Below are positions 8,534 to 17,058 of a stretch of DNA of 64,000 nucleotides, in pieces. Source of the stretch: CAMPKL01 sp963817465 (lineage in GTDB: Bacteria; Acidobacteriota; Terriglobia; Bryobacterales; UBA6623). The first letter of the stretch is position 1; each line of letters opens with the position of its first letter. The notes beneath the pieces were generated by a model. The model did not search any database. It was given only the letters and a program-made list of their open reading frames with translations, and was not told where the DNA came from. Both the position numbers and the translations under genes were made by a program. The stretch is taken from assembly GCA_963817465.1 (NCBI GenBank), contig CAWFOP010000022.1:248001-312000 (forward strand), written 5' to 3'.

Positions 8534-10567
8534 CTACGACCGCAATTGAATCCGGAGCTTCTTCTTCAGGTTTTCGACGATTACAGCGGCATAGCCGTTG
8601 ATCTCTTCGTCGGTGAAGCTTTGGTTCTCGCGCTGCCAAACAGCGCGCAGCAATAGGGCGTAGTAGCCCTCCTGCACCTGCTTGCCTCGAAAGATTTCCA
8701 CCGGCTCGAGCGACGCCAGGTAGTCGATGCGGCCGATCGCGTTGCGAATCTCCGCGAACGGCACGCCTTCAGGCGCCAGAAGCGAGAAGTCGCGCTCGAC
8801 GGCGGGCACCTTCGGCACCGCGCGGTACTGCGGCCGCCGCAACCCGGCTTCGTAAAGACGGTCGAGCTGAAACTCGGCGAGAAACACCGGCTGGCGGACC
8901 TTGCGGTCTTCCGTGTATTCAGGTTCGACTTCGCCCAGGGTCGCGACGACGCTCTGGTCGCTCAAAATGCGCGCCGCGGCCCCGGGAACCAGATACGCCG
9001 GGACGTCGCGGTCGTCGAGCTCGAGCGGCGCGAGGTCATAACGGCCCAAAATCGCGAGGGCGTCCGACTTCAAGTCAAAGAAAGAGAAAGGCTTCGCCTT
9101 CTCTTGCAGGTCGACCGGGCGGGCGTCGCCGGTGGCGGCCAAGGTCAGAATGTTCGGCTCTTCGTAGCTTCCGTCGCCGCCGCGGTAGATGCGGCCGAAC
9201 TCCGCCAGCCGCAGCGATGTTTCACCGTGACGAATGTTGTGCGCAACGGCGTCGAGCACCGTGGGCGCCGTGCTGTTGCGCATCACGCTCATCAGCTCCG
9301 AGATCGGGTTGCGCAACTTGACCGGGCTTGTTGAGCCGAAGCGTACGGCTTCGCGCTCGGCGATGAAGGTATAGCCCGACATCTCGTCGTAGCCCAGCGC
9401 CCGGACGGCTTCTCTCGCGGCGGCCTCTTCGGCCTCAAAGGGCTTCGGCGGCGCGGCGGCGCCGACCGGCGGTAGGGTCGATTCGATCTTCGCAAAGCCG
9501 TAAATGCGGCCCACTTCTTCGATCAGGTCGACTTCGCGCTCAACGTCCAGCCGGTGGGACGGGGCCGGCGTCGTCCAACCTTGCTGGGTTTGCTTGGGTT
9601 CAAAGCCGAGCCGCTCGAGGATCTCGACGATCTGCGCGTCCGATATCTCCACGCCAAGCAGGTGTTCCGACCTGCCGCGCCGCAGGGTGATGGGAGGGCG
9701 GCGGTATTCGTCCGGGTAGGCGTCGATGCGGCCTTTCAGGATCACGCCGGGGCTGGTTTGGCCGAGCAGCCCGGCGATGCGATCGGCGCCCCAGACGGCG
9801 GCCTTGATGTCGGCCCCGCGCTCGAAGCGGTGCGACGCCTCGGTGTGCAGCGCAAACTGACGGGATGTCTTGCGGATCGAGCCGGGCTGGAACCAAGCCG
9901 CCTCGATCAAGACGTTCTTCGTCTTGTCGGAGATTTCCGTCTCGAGGCCGCCCATGACGCCGGCGAGCGCGACGGGCTTATAGGCGTCGGCGATGACCAG
10001 ATGAGAGGGGTCGAGCTTGCGATCGACGCCGTCGAGCGTGCGCAGCTCTTCGCCCTTTTGGGCGCGGCGCACGATGATCTTCTTGCCGCCCAGCGTGTCG
10101 AGATCGAAGGCGTGCGTCGGGTGACCCAGCTCGAGCAGCACGTAGTTGGTCAGGTCGGCCAAGTTGTTGATCGACCTGGTTCCGCACAACTCGAGCCGGC
10201 GGCGAATCCAGTCCGGCGACGGCTTGATCTCGACGCCCAGCAGCACGCGCCCGACGTAGCGCGGACACAACTCCGGCGCGGCGATCTCGATTTCGCAGAA
10301 ATCCGCGGCCGGGCGCTCGTCTTCCGCGAATTCGATCCTCGGAGGCCGCAGCTCACGCCGGAAGATCGCCGCGACCTCGCGCGCCATCCCGAAGTGGTTC
10401 ATCGCATCGGGGCGATTGCTGGTGATGTCGATGTCGAGCAGCGTCTCGCCGTCGACCTGTTCGACGCCGTCGACCGCCATGCCGGCCATCGTCAACGCAT
10501 CGGCGAGCTGCTTCGGCGATTCCGGGATGTCAACGAAGTCCTGGAGCCAACTGAGCAGGATGCGCAT
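8534..10567 (-). CDS. pheT: Phenylalanine--tRNA ligase beta subunit, short form
   Basis: 677 residues; partner of PheS in the alpha2-beta2 enzyme that charges tRNA-Phe. Starts MRILLSWLQDFVDIPESP. Typical marks: ITSNRPDAMNHFGMAREVA (B1 region), the B3/B4 editing region with GVMGG and GADIKAAVWGADR, the B5 domain, and the C-terminal ferredoxin-fold anticodon-binding domain (FRGKQVQEGYYALLLR, then FTDEEIN). Family knowledge: most bacterial PheT chains are near 790-800 residues because an EMAP-like tRNA-binding domain interrupts B1. Here VEQVDGE runs straight into LLDIDITSNRP, so that domain is absent. Its ATG overlaps the pheS stop by one base (TAATG), implying translational coupling. Confidence 0.95.
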   Translation of the reverse strand: MRILLSWLQDFVDIPESPKQLADALTMAGMAVDGVEQVDGETLLDIDITSNRPDAMNHFGMAREVAAIFRRELRPPRIEFAEDERPAADFCEIEIAAPELCPRYVGRVLLGVEIKPSPDWIRRRLELCGTRSINNLADLTNYVLLELGHPTHAFDLDTLGGKKIIVRRAQKGEELRTLDGVDRKLDPSHLVIADAYKPVALAGVMGGLETEISDKTKNVLIEAAWFQPGSIRKTSRQFALHTEASHRFERGADIKAAVWGADRIAGLLGQTSPGVILKGRIDAYPDEYRRPPITLRRGRSEHLLGVEISDAQIVEILERLGFEPKQTQQGWTTPAPSHRLDVEREVDLIEEVGRIYGFAKIESTLPPVGAAAPPKPFEAEEAAAREAVRALGYDEMSGYTFIAEREAVRFGSTSPVKLRNPISELMSVMRNSTAPTVLDAVAHNIRHGETSLRLAEFGRIYRGGDGSYEEPNILTLAATGDARPVDLQEKAKPFSFFDLKSDALAILGRYDLAPLELDDRDVPAYLVPGAAARILSDQSVVATLGEVEPEYTEDRKVRQPVFLAEFQLDRLYEAGLRRPQYRAVPKVPAVERDFSLLAPEGVPFAEIRNAIGRIDYLASLEPVEIFRGKQVQEGYYALLLRAVWQRENQSFTDEEINGYAAVIVENLKKKLRIQLRS

Positions 10568-11643
10568 TACCGGAACTGCCGCAGAAATCGTACGTCGCCG
10601 TTGTAGAGCAGCGAGATGTCGTTGACGTCGTATTTGTTCATGGCCAGACGGTCGAGGCCCATGCCGGCGGCGAAGCCCTGGTATTTCTCGGGGTCGAGGC
10701 CGGCCGCGCGCAGCACGTTCGGGTCGATCATGCCGCAGCCGAGCAATTCGATGAAGCCGGTCTGCTTGCAGATGCGACAACCCAGGCCGGCGCAGAACGT
10801 GCAAGTGATGTCGAGCTCCGCGCTGGGCTCGGTGAACGGGAAGAAGCTCGGGCGCAGGCGCGTCTTGATTTGCGGGCCGTAGAGACGCCGTACGAAATGC
10901 TCGAGCGTCCCCTTGAGGTCGCCGAGGGTGATGTTTTCGTCGACGCAGAAGACCTCGAGTTGCTGGAACATCGGGCTGTGCGTCGCATCGGGGGCGTCGT
11001 TGCGGTAGACCTTGCCGTGCACGACGTAACGCAGCGGGGGCGGCGTGCGCTCCATGATGCGGATCTGATTCGGCGAGGTATGCGTGCGCAGCAGCATCTG
11101 ATCCTCGACGAACAGCGTGTCCATCTCGTCCACGGCGGGGTGGTCGGGCGGAAAGTTGAGCGCCTCGAAGTTATAGAAGAAGGATTCGATCTCGGGACCT
11201 TCGGCGACGGCGTAGCCGAGCTCCTTGAAGATCGCCAAGATCTCTTCGAGCGTCATGCGCACTGGATGCTTGGCGCCGAGATGGCGCTCCGGGCCCGGCA
11301 GCGTGACGTCGAGCGCGGCGTCGCGCCGAGCCGCGGAGACGACCGTTTTTTGAGCCTTCTCGACGGCGCCTTCGATCTTGTTCTTGGCGATGTTTTGGAG
11401 CTTGCCGACTTGCGGCTTCAGCTCGCGCGGGGCCGCCTTGAGCCAGGCGTCGTTTGCGGCGGCGAGCAGACCGTTCTTGCGGCCCAGCCAGCGGTCGCGG
11501 AGATCCTTGAGCTGGTCCGGCGTGGAGACGGCCTTCAACTCGGAGCTGAAGGCCGCTTGCAATTCAATGTAGAGGGCGTCGACGGAAGCCCCGTCGGCCA
11601 GCAGCTCAGGGAGCGGCCGTCGCGCTTTTTCGTCGACGCTCAT
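10567..11643 (-). CDS. pheS: Phenylalanine--tRNA ligase alpha subunit
   Basis: 358 residues, catalytic class II subunit. The N-terminal about 100 residues form the helical coiled-coil tRNA-contact arm. The core shows GPEIESFFYNFEALNFP, HTSPNQIR (motif 2 region), FQQLEVFCVD, and GMGLDRLAM (motif 3). C-x-x-C pairs (ITCTFCAGLGCRICKQ) are present as in the long bacterial form. ATG chosen over a TTG three codons upstream. The gene lies 12 bp after rplT and overlaps pheT by one base, in an rpmI-rplT-pheS-pheT unit. Confidence 0.95.
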   Translation of the reverse strand: MSVDEKARRPLPELLADGASVDALYIELQAAFSSELKAVSTPDQLKDLRDRWLGRKNGLLAAANDAWLKAAPRELKPQVGKLQNIAKNKIEGAVEKAQKTVVSAARRDAALDVTLPGPERHLGAKHPVRMTLEEILAIFKELGYAVAEGPEIESFFYNFEALNFPPDHPAVDEMDTLFVEDQMLLRTHTSPNQIRIMERTPPPLRYVVHGKVYRNDAPDATHSPMFQQLEVFCVDENITLGDLKGTLEHFVRRLYGPQIKTRLRPSFFPFTEPSAELDITCTFCAGLGCRICKQTGFIELLGCGMIDPNVLRAAGLDPEKYQGFAAGMGLDRLAMNKYDVNDISLLYNGDVRFLRQFR

Positions 11644-11655
11644 GCCTGGCAATTC

Positions 11656-12168
11656 CTACTCGGCGGCTGGCTTGTCGTCGCCGTCCGCTTCGGCTGCGGC
11701 CGCTTCCGGCTCCTCGGCCTCGGCTTCCGCGGCCTTTTCTTCAGCTTCGGCTTCAGCCGCAGCTTCGGCGGCCTTGGCTGTCGTCGCCGAGGCGTCGGGC
11801 CCGGAAGCGCCGTTTTCGAGAGCGTTCTTGGCCTGATCGGCGATCTTGGCGAAAGCCTGCGGGTCGCGCACGGCCATCTCGGCGAGCATCTTGCGGTTGA
11901 TCTCGACGCCGGCGAGCGCCAGCCCGTGAATCAGGCGGCTGTAGGAGAGGCCGTTGATGCGCGCTGCGGCGTTGATGCGGATGATCCACAGCGAGCGGAA
12001 GTCGCGCTTTTTACGCTTGCGGCCGACATAGGCGAACTTCTGCGCCCGATCGACGGCTTCCTTCGCGTAGCGGTAGAGCTTGCTTTTGCCTTGATAAAAG
12101 CCTTTTGCTAGCCCTAATACCTTCTTGCGCTTGAGACGGCGCTTGTTTCCTCGTTTGACGCGGGGCAC
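11656..12168 (-). CDS. rplT: Ribosomal protein bL20 with long Ala/Glu-rich C-terminal tail
   Basis: Residues 1-117 are a complete bL20 (MPRVKRGNKRRLKRKK, GFYQGKSKLYR, LWIIRINAAAR, LAEMAVRDP). Residues about 118-170 are an added tail made almost entirely of Ala, Glu and Asp. The usual length is near 118, so this tail is extra; it is acidic, unlike the basic core, and probably projects from the ribosome. Strong AAGGAGGAG ribosome-binding site. The 115-bp spacer after rpmI can fold a GGGGCC/GGCCCC hairpin (around 12261-12283), a place where bL20 autoregulation could act in other bacteria; that is inference only. Confidence 0.93.
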   Translation of the reverse strand: MPRVKRGNKRRLKRKKVLGLAKGFYQGKSKLYRYAKEAVDRAQKFAYVGRKRKKRDFRSLWIIRINAAARINGLSYSRLIHGLALAGVEINRKMLAEMAVRDPQAFAKIADQAKNALENGASGPDASATTAKAAEAAAEAEAEEKAAEAEAEEPEAAAAEADGDDKPAAE

Positions 12169-12283
12169 GGTTTCTCCTCCTTAAAGGATTTAAAAGAATG
12201 AGCCCGGAGGCTCGGATCGGGCGGCGGCTCAGGCACGTGCCATCGGGCTCTGTCCGCGCGCCGGGGGCCTTTTCGCGGCCCCG

Positions 12284-12478
12284 TTAGACGGCGATGATCC
12301 TGCGGATCCCTTTCAGCATCGAATCGCTCACCAGGGCCCGCTTGCGCAGCTTGCGCTTCCGCTTCTGGGTCTTCTTGGTGAGAATGTGGTTCGCGAGCGA
12401 ATGGCTGCGCAGCACCTTACCGGTGGAGGTGAGTTTGAAGCGTTTTTTCGCTCCGCGGTGGCTCTTGAGTTTCGGCAC
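12284..12478 (-). CDS. rpmI: Ribosomal protein bL35
   Basis: 64 residues, highly basic, reading (V/M)PKLKSHRGAKKRFK, HSLANHILTKKTQKRKR and KGIRRIIAV: a full-length bL35. The start is a GTG with AGAGG upstream; an in-frame extension to 12598 is not conserved-looking and overlaps the likely promoter. This is the first gene of the rpmI-rplT-pheS-pheT cluster. The usual upstream neighbour infC is missing, and the divergent gene is a methyltransferase. Confidence 0.93.
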   Translation of the reverse strand: MPKLKSHRGAKKRFKLTSTGKVLRSHSLANHILTKKTQKRKRKLRKRALVSDSMLKGIRRIIAV

Positions 12479-12588
12479 GGCGTTATCCTCTTTGCGTCCG
12501 TTCGCGCGCAGCGCGACCGCAGCAATCCAATTCTTGCTAGCGCTTGTTTTGGAGGGGCTGAGACGGACGATGTCCGAACGCTCCCGGT

Positions 12589-12594
12589 AGTATA
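12589..12594 (-). promoter_or_regulatory. Candidate -10 box (TATACT) for the rpmI operon
   Basis: TATACT on the minus strand lies 110 nt upstream of the rpmI GTG and would give a leader of about 100 nt, unlike the very short leaders seen at other genes here. No good -35 is seen. The long leader could carry ribosomal-protein autoregulation (inference). Confidence 0.35.
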
Positions 12595-12706
12595 GCATCG
12601 GTCCGGAGGGTATTCGACCGGTTGGCTGGGGCGGCGGCCCGGCTGGGGAATTTTCGTCAGGCCTCCGGGGCGGAGTCGGCGGGACCGGATGTCAGTAGGA
12701 GGAACC

Positions 12707-13765
12707 ATGCAAATCGACGAGCAAAAATTGAACTCCTTCATGGAGCGCATGTTGGGCGAGTTGGGCGCGGCGATCAACGTACCCATGATGTTGATCGGCG
12801 ACCGGCTCGGCCTATTCAAAGCCATGACCGACGTCGGTCCCGTGACGGCGCTCGAGCTCGCTCAAAAAACAGGCTCGGATGAGCGTTATGTGCTCGAATG
12901 GCTGTCGTCGCTCGCGGCTGGAGGCATCGTCGACTACGACGCTGAAAACCAGACGTTCACCTTGCCCGACGAGCACGCCTTCGCGCTCGCCGTCGAAGAC
13001 AGCCCGGCGAACCTACAGGGCGCGTTTTCCGTGATCGGGTCGACGTATTTCGACTGGGAGCGCATCGCCGAAGCCTTCAAGACGGGTGCGGGCGTGGGCT
13101 GGCACGAGCACCACCACACCCTCTTCTCGGGAACCGACCGCTTCTTCCGGCCGGGCTACAGAGCGCACTTGACCGAAAGCTGGATTCCCGCGCTCGACGG
13201 CGTGGCGGAACGGCTCGAAGCGGGTGCGAAGGTCGCCGACGTAGGCTGCGGTTACGGCTCCTCGACGATCTTGATGGCGCAGCAGTACCCTGCGTCGAGG
13301 TTCTTCGGCTTCGACTATCACGATGCGTCGGTCGAGGCCGCTCGCCGCGCCGCCGAAAAAGCGGGCGTCGCCGACCGCGTGACTTTCGAAGCGGCCAGCG
13401 CGAAGGCCTTTCCCGGTGAAGGCTATGACCTGGTGACGGTATTCGACTGCTTGCACGATATGGGCGATCCGGCCGGGTCGGCGGCGCACATTCGAAAGAG
13501 CCTGTCTGAGGACGGGGTGTTCATGATCGTCGAGCCGTTCGCGGGCGATCGATTGGAAGACAATCTCAACCCGGTCGGGCGGATGTATTACGCCGCATCT
13601 ACGCTGGTCTGCACGCCCGGTTCGCGGGCTCAAGAGGTCGGCGCTTGCCTCGGCGCCCAGGCCGGCGAAGCGCGCCTGCGCAAGGTCGCCGGCGAAGCGG
13701 GTTTCACACGCTTCCGGCGAGCGGCCGAGACGCCCTTCAATCTGATCTTGGAGGCGCGGCCTTGA
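12707..13765 (+). CDS. Class I SAM-dependent methyltransferase with winged-helix N-terminus
   Basis: 352 residues. The N-terminal about 100 residues (INVPMMLIGDRLGLF, then GSDERYVLEWLSSLAAGGIV) match the dimerisation/winged-helix part of O-methyltransferase-like enzymes. The Rossmann core has motif I VADVGCGYGSS, an acidic residue after beta2 (FFGFDYH), and VTVFDCLHDMGDP as the post-motif region. Typical of small-molecule or ubiquinone/arsenite-like methyltransferases; the substrate cannot be told. The ATG is chosen because TAGGAGGAACC directly precedes it, better than the ATG 18 nt upstream. It is a monocistronic gene between divergent rpmI and convergent metW. Confidence 0.85.
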   Translation: MQIDEQKLNSFMERMLGELGAAINVPMMLIGDRLGLFKAMTDVGPVTALELAQKTGSDERYVLEWLSSLAAGGIVDYDAENQTFTLPDEHAFALAVEDSPANLQGAFSVIGSTYFDWERIAEAFKTGAGVGWHEHHHTLFSGTDRFFRPGYRAHLTESWIPALDGVAERLEAGAKVADVGCGYGSSTILMAQQYPASRFFGFDYHDASVEAARRAAEKAGVADRVTFEAASAKAFPGEGYDLVTVFDCLHDMGDPAGSAAHIRKSLSEDGVFMIVEPFAGDRLEDNLNPVGRMYYAASTLVCTPGSRAQEVGACLGAQAGEARLRKVAGEAGFTRFRRAAETPFNLILEARP

Positions 13766-13774
13766 GTCGAAGAC

Positions 13775-13793
13775 CCGGGGCCGTCAACCCCGG
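13775..13793. terminator. Hairpin between convergent genes
   Basis: CCGGGG (13775-13780), loop CCGTCAA, CCCCGG (13788-13793) in the 18-bp gap between the methyltransferase and metW and running into the end of metW. There is no T-tract on either side, so any terminator activity would be weak. Confidence 0.35.
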
Positions 13794-14422
13794 ATGAGAT
13801 AGACCGCCGTATCGGCCATCAGGCTGGGCCGGAAATTGGTCTTCTTGTCGCCGCGTAAGAAATAAGAACCCTCGACGGTCAGCCCGTCCCGCTCGACCAG
13901 ATCCTCGAAGTCGGGGATGGTGACGAAGTGGATGTTGGGCGTGTCGTACCAGTCGTAGGGCAGGTGTCGCGTTTTGGGCGCCCGGCCGGTGACCAGCAGC
14001 GATAGCCGCGTCGACCAGTGACCGAAGTTCGGGAAGGCGACGATGGCGTGCCGCCCGATGCGCACCATCTCTTGCAGCAGCCCGCGGGGATTCTCCGCCT
14101 CTTGCAGGGTCTGGCTCAGCACGACGTAGTCAAAACGTTGGTCGGGATAGTCGGCCAGGCCGCCGTTGATGTCGCCCTGATAGACCGACAGGCCGCGCGC
14201 CACAGCCTTGCGCACCTTCGAGGCGGAGATTTCGATGCCGCGGACGTTGCAGCCCTTCTTCGCTTCGAGGTAGGCCATCAATTCGCCTTCGCCGCAGCCC
14301 AAATCGAGCACGCGCGAGGCATCCGCGACCATCTCGCCGATGATTTTGTAATCGCCGCGGCCGAGAACCTCCGGCACGAATGCCTTCGGCGCGGACGGCG
14401 GTTGATGCACGACGGTCGCCAT
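13784..14422 (-). CDS. metW: MetW-family methyltransferase-like protein
   Basis: 212 residues. Rossmann motif I is RVLDLGCGEGEL; then CNVRGIEI, VYQGDINGGLADYPDQ, FDYVVLSQTLQ and the family-specific FPNFGHWSTRL and LPYDWYDTPNIH blocks. MetW works with the homoserine acyltransferase MetX in methionine synthesis in proteobacteria (family knowledge); here no metX is adjacent, so the partner must lie elsewhere or the role differs. A TATAAT box ends 14 nt upstream of the ATG. Closely convergent with the preceding methyltransferase gene. Confidence 0.88.
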   Translation of the reverse strand: MATVVHQPPSAPKAFVPEVLGRGDYKIIGEMVADASRVLDLGCGEGELMAYLEAKKGCNVRGIEISASKVRKAVARGLSVYQGDINGGLADYPDQRFDYVVLSQTLQEAENPRGLLQEMVRIGRHAIVAFPNFGHWSTRLSLLVTGRAPKTRHLPYDWYDTPNIHFVTIPDFEDLVERDGLTVEGSYFLRGDKKTNFRPSLMADTAVYLIRG

Positions 14423-14436
14423 GCTTGACTGTGCGT

Positions 14437-14442
14437 ATTATA
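14437..14442 (-). promoter_or_regulatory. -10 box TATAAT of metW
   Basis: Perfect TATAAT on the minus strand, 14 nt from the metW ATG. It predicts a leader of only about 6-8 nt and leaves no room for a Shine-Dalgarno. Confidence 0.45.
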
Positions 14443-14484
14443 AGTTTCCCTTACGACTATTCGAGCCGCAGTCAGCGGAATGCT

Positions 14485-15390
14485 CTATTTGGCGCTTGAA
14501 AGGTCGTCAGGGGCGGCGGACCGGTTCGGGCAGCTCCCGGCTTCGACCAAAAAACTCGTTGAGAGGGCCCAGCCGCCGGGCTCGGCGTCGCTGCGCCGCT
14601 CGATTCGCCACGCCCCGGAATCTTCGCGAAGGCGCCACATCTGTTCGGGCGTGCGCAGGAAGCGACCGCCGGGAATCTTGGGCCGCTCTGCGGTGATCTG
14701 ACGGATGTCCCACGAGCGGCCGCCGTTGTAGGTTTCGCGCATTTGGAACGGATCGCCCGTCGTGCTCAATTGCTCGAGAATGATGTAGCCGTGTTCGGCT
14801 GAGTCCAAGCGGAAATCCACGACGACGCCGCGGATGGGGTCTTCAGCGTCGCCTAGCTTGCGTAATGACCAGGACTCTCCGTAGTCGCCGGTGTAGAGCG
14901 TGAAGGGCTTCTCGACCGTGGCGGCGTCGCCTTGCTGTCCGGCGGCCCAGGCGTAGCCGCCGTCGACGATCTCGACGGCTTCGATGCCGGCGGCGGGAAC
15001 GCGTTCGGCGGCTTCCTTCCAGGTTTTGCCGCCGTCGGCGCTCGATAATACGACAGACTCGAGGGTCGATTCGTTGGAGTGCAGCTCGCCGGCGGCGACG
15101 ACGAAGTCGCCCTCGGCGGCGATCGCCGCAAGGTCGAGGTAGAGGACGCAGGGCTGCTCCGGGCTGCAAAGAATGCCGGAGTATTCGAGCTTTCCGGTCT
15201 TGCACTCAATGGGCAACGCAACGTTCTCGCCGCTGTAGACGGGCGTCGGCGGCTTTTCGGGTTTCTTATTTTCTTCGACCGCGGGCTGAGGAAGCTGCGG
15301 GAAGCGGTCGATCTGTAATTGCGCGACAAGCGGAACGGCCGCTGCAAGAGCAAGCAAAACCGAACCGATTTGGAGCGCGCGAAGCGACAT
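14485..15390 (-). CDS. Exported BNR/Asp-box repeat protein
   Basis: 301 residues from the inner ATG (MSLRALQIG). Signal peptide of about 25 residues ending LVAQ. A proline/lysine-rich linker follows, then three Asp-box-like repeats: SSADGGKTW, YTGDYGESW and TYNGGRSW, the signature of BNR/sialidase-fold or Ycf48-like propellers. No catalytic sialidase residues are evident. The upper ATG at 15402 overlaps a TAGAAT box, so the inner ATG is preferred. Divergent from cdaA. Function unknown. Confidence 0.7.
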   Translation of the reverse strand: MSLRALQIGSVLLALAAAVPLVAQLQIDRFPQLPQPAVEENKKPEKPPTPVYSGENVALPIECKTGKLEYSGILCSPEQPCVLYLDLAAIAAEGDFVVAAGELHSNESTLESVVLSSADGGKTWKEAAERVPAAGIEAVEIVDGGYAWAAGQQGDAATVEKPFTLYTGDYGESWSLRKLGDAEDPIRGVVVDFRLDSAEHGYIILEQLSTTGDPFQMRETYNGGRSWDIRQITAERPKIPGGRFLRTPEQMWRLREDSGAWRIERRSDAEPGGWALSTSFLVEAGSCPNRSAAPDDLSSAK

Positions 15391-15400
15391 GCTGCCGCTC

Positions 15401-15406
15401 ATTCTA
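15401..15406 (-). promoter_or_regulatory. -10-like box TAGAAT
   Basis: TAGAAT on the minus strand ends 10 nt before the ATG of the BNR protein at 15390, again implying a near-leaderless message. Confidence 0.35.
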
Positions 15407-15451
15407 GCGGTTGCGATGGGCTACACTATTGTCGGGTTAACTTGACCACTG

Positions 15452-16348
15452 GTGCTGTTTGAAGCGATCCGCGACGCACTGGCGGGCGGCCCGATGGCCG
15501 TCCTCACCAACCTGTTGGACATCGCGATCCTCTGGTACCTGGCTTATCAGCTCATTCGAGCGATTCGGGGAACCCGCGCCATGCCGATTCTGTTCGGCTT
15601 GGGCATCGTAACGGGGGGCTATTATCTCGCCGGCACGCTCGGGCTCGAAACACTGCACACCGTGATCGGAATGGCCGCGCCTTACTCGGCGGTCGCGGCG
15701 ATTATTCTGTTTCAGACCGAGATTCGCCAGATGTTGCGTGATATGGCGTTGCAATTTATCCCGGGCGGCCGGACAGGCAAGAAGCGCTACTACGAATACG
15801 AGGATGTCGTGTTCGCCCTGAGCCAGCTCTCGGCGAGCAAGGTGGGAGCGCTGATCGTGCTCGAACGCGAAACCGGATTGAAGACCTTCGTGCAGAGCGG
15901 CGTCGCGCTCGAGGCGAAGCTGTCTTCGGACTTGCTGGTGAGCATCTTTCAGCGCAGCTCGCCGCTGCACGACGGCGGCGTGATCATCGAGCGCGAGCGG
16001 ATCGCCGCCGCCGCTTGCTTCTTGCCCTTGACCACCAACCCGGGCCTGATGTCGACGTTAGGCACGCGCCACCGGGCCGCCATCGGCATCACCGAGGAGA
16101 GTGACGCGCTGGCGCTGGTGGTTTCCGAAACGGACGGCAAAATTTCCGTCGCCGCGAACGGCAAGATCGACCGCGGCATCTCGCTCGATCGCTTGCGGCT
16201 CGAGATGATCCAACGGCTCGGTCCCGTGGTTTCGGCGCCGAGCGGCGCGCCTCCGCCCGACAAATCGATCACTGAACCGGCTTGGCCGCCGACGGAAACG
16301 GCCGAAACGATGCGCGAATCTCGCGCAAGCGCGTCTTCTGGGAGTTAA
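15452..16348 (+). CDS. cdaA: Diadenylate cyclase CdaA (c-di-AMP synthase)
   Basis: 298 residues. Three hydrophobic helices in residues about 10-90 anchor the enzyme in the membrane; a DAC domain follows from about 110. Catalytic motifs: L-H-D-G-G at 172-176 and G-T-R-H-R-A-A at 204-210. The family norm for the first motif is D-G-A; here the third position is Gly, a small change next to the nucleotide. It makes c-di-AMP from two ATP. Start is a GTG. It stands first in a cdaA-cdaR-glmM array with a 6-bp gap to cdaR, the arrangement known from Firmicutes and others linking c-di-AMP to peptidoglycan precursor supply. Confidence 0.92.
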   Translation: MLFEAIRDALAGGPMAVLTNLLDIAILWYLAYQLIRAIRGTRAMPILFGLGIVTGGYYLAGTLGLETLHTVIGMAAPYSAVAAIILFQTEIRQMLRDMALQFIPGGRTGKKRYYEYEDVVFALSQLSASKVGALIVLERETGLKTFVQSGVALEAKLSSDLLVSIFQRSSPLHDGGVIIERERIAAAACFLPLTTNPGLMSTLGTRHRAAIGITEESDALALVVSETDGKISVAANGKIDRGISLDRLRLEMIQRLGPVVSAPSGAPPPDKSITEPAWPPTETAETMRESRASASSGS

Positions 16349-16354
16349 CGTCGC

Positions 16355-17011
16355 ATGTCATGGTTGCGCGACAGCATGGAGCACAACATGACCGTCAAGC
16401 TTGTTTCCCTTGCGGTCGCGGTGCTTATCTGGGGCGCCTTTACGGCCGGCAGTTCGGGCCAAGAAGCGTTCGAGGCGGCAGTGCGCTTTGACCGCGTGCC
16501 TAGCGGCATGGAGATCAATCCCGACCAGGCGTCGCATTTGACGGTGATGCTCGAGGGCCCGCCTTGGCGCTTGTCCGACCTGCATTCGCGAGGCGTCGTG
16601 TTGGAGGTCGACTGCGCCGACACCTACGACGAATACGAGAAAACGGTCAACGTGACGACGCGGTCGCTGGGTCTGCCCCCCGGCATTACGCTGGTCAAGT
16701 CGATCCCGTCGCAGTTGCGCTATTCGTTGGAGGAATCGAAGACGCGGCAGGTCGAGGTGTCGCCAAGCTTCAGCGGCGGCTACCAGGAAGGCTATGTTTT
16801 GGAGGGTTTCTGGGTGGAACCGCAGACCCTGAAGGTCGCCGGAGCGGCCGAACGCGTGGCGCTGGTCGAGCAGGTGGGCACGGACCCGATCGATTTGACG
16901 GGCGTGATCGGCGGCCGCAGCTTCCGGACGACGGCGTTCCTCTCCGATCCCTATTTGCGCTTCGTGGGCGATGCGACCGTGACGGTGGAAGTGCGCATGA
17001 GGAAGCGCTGA
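16355..17011 (+). CDS. cdaR: YbbR-domain regulator of CdaA
   Basis: 218 residues. A short cytoplasmic N-terminus is followed by one transmembrane helix (about 12-32, MTVKLVSLAVAVLIWGAF) and extracytoplasmic YbbR-like repeats (V-x-L-E-G-P, then V-E-V-x-P-S-F-S-G and LKVAGAAERVALVEQV). Known role of the family: membrane partner that modulates CdaA. Only about two YbbR repeats are visible, fewer than in many Firmicutes homologues. It sits tightly between cdaA and glmM. Confidence 0.85.
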   Translation: MSWLRDSMEHNMTVKLVSLAVAVLIWGAFTAGSSGQEAFEAAVRFDRVPSGMEINPDQASHLTVMLEGPPWRLSDLHSRGVVLEVDCADTYDEYEKTVNVTTRSLGLPPGITLVKSIPSQLRYSLEESKTRQVEVSPSFSGGYQEGYVLEGFWVEPQTLKVAGAAERVALVEQVGTDPIDLTGVIGGRSFRTTAFLSDPYLRFVGDATVTVEVRMRKR

Positions 17012-17058
17012 GCCGCGCTGCTGTGTGACAGCTCCGTGCTCGCCCCTGAATACAAGAA

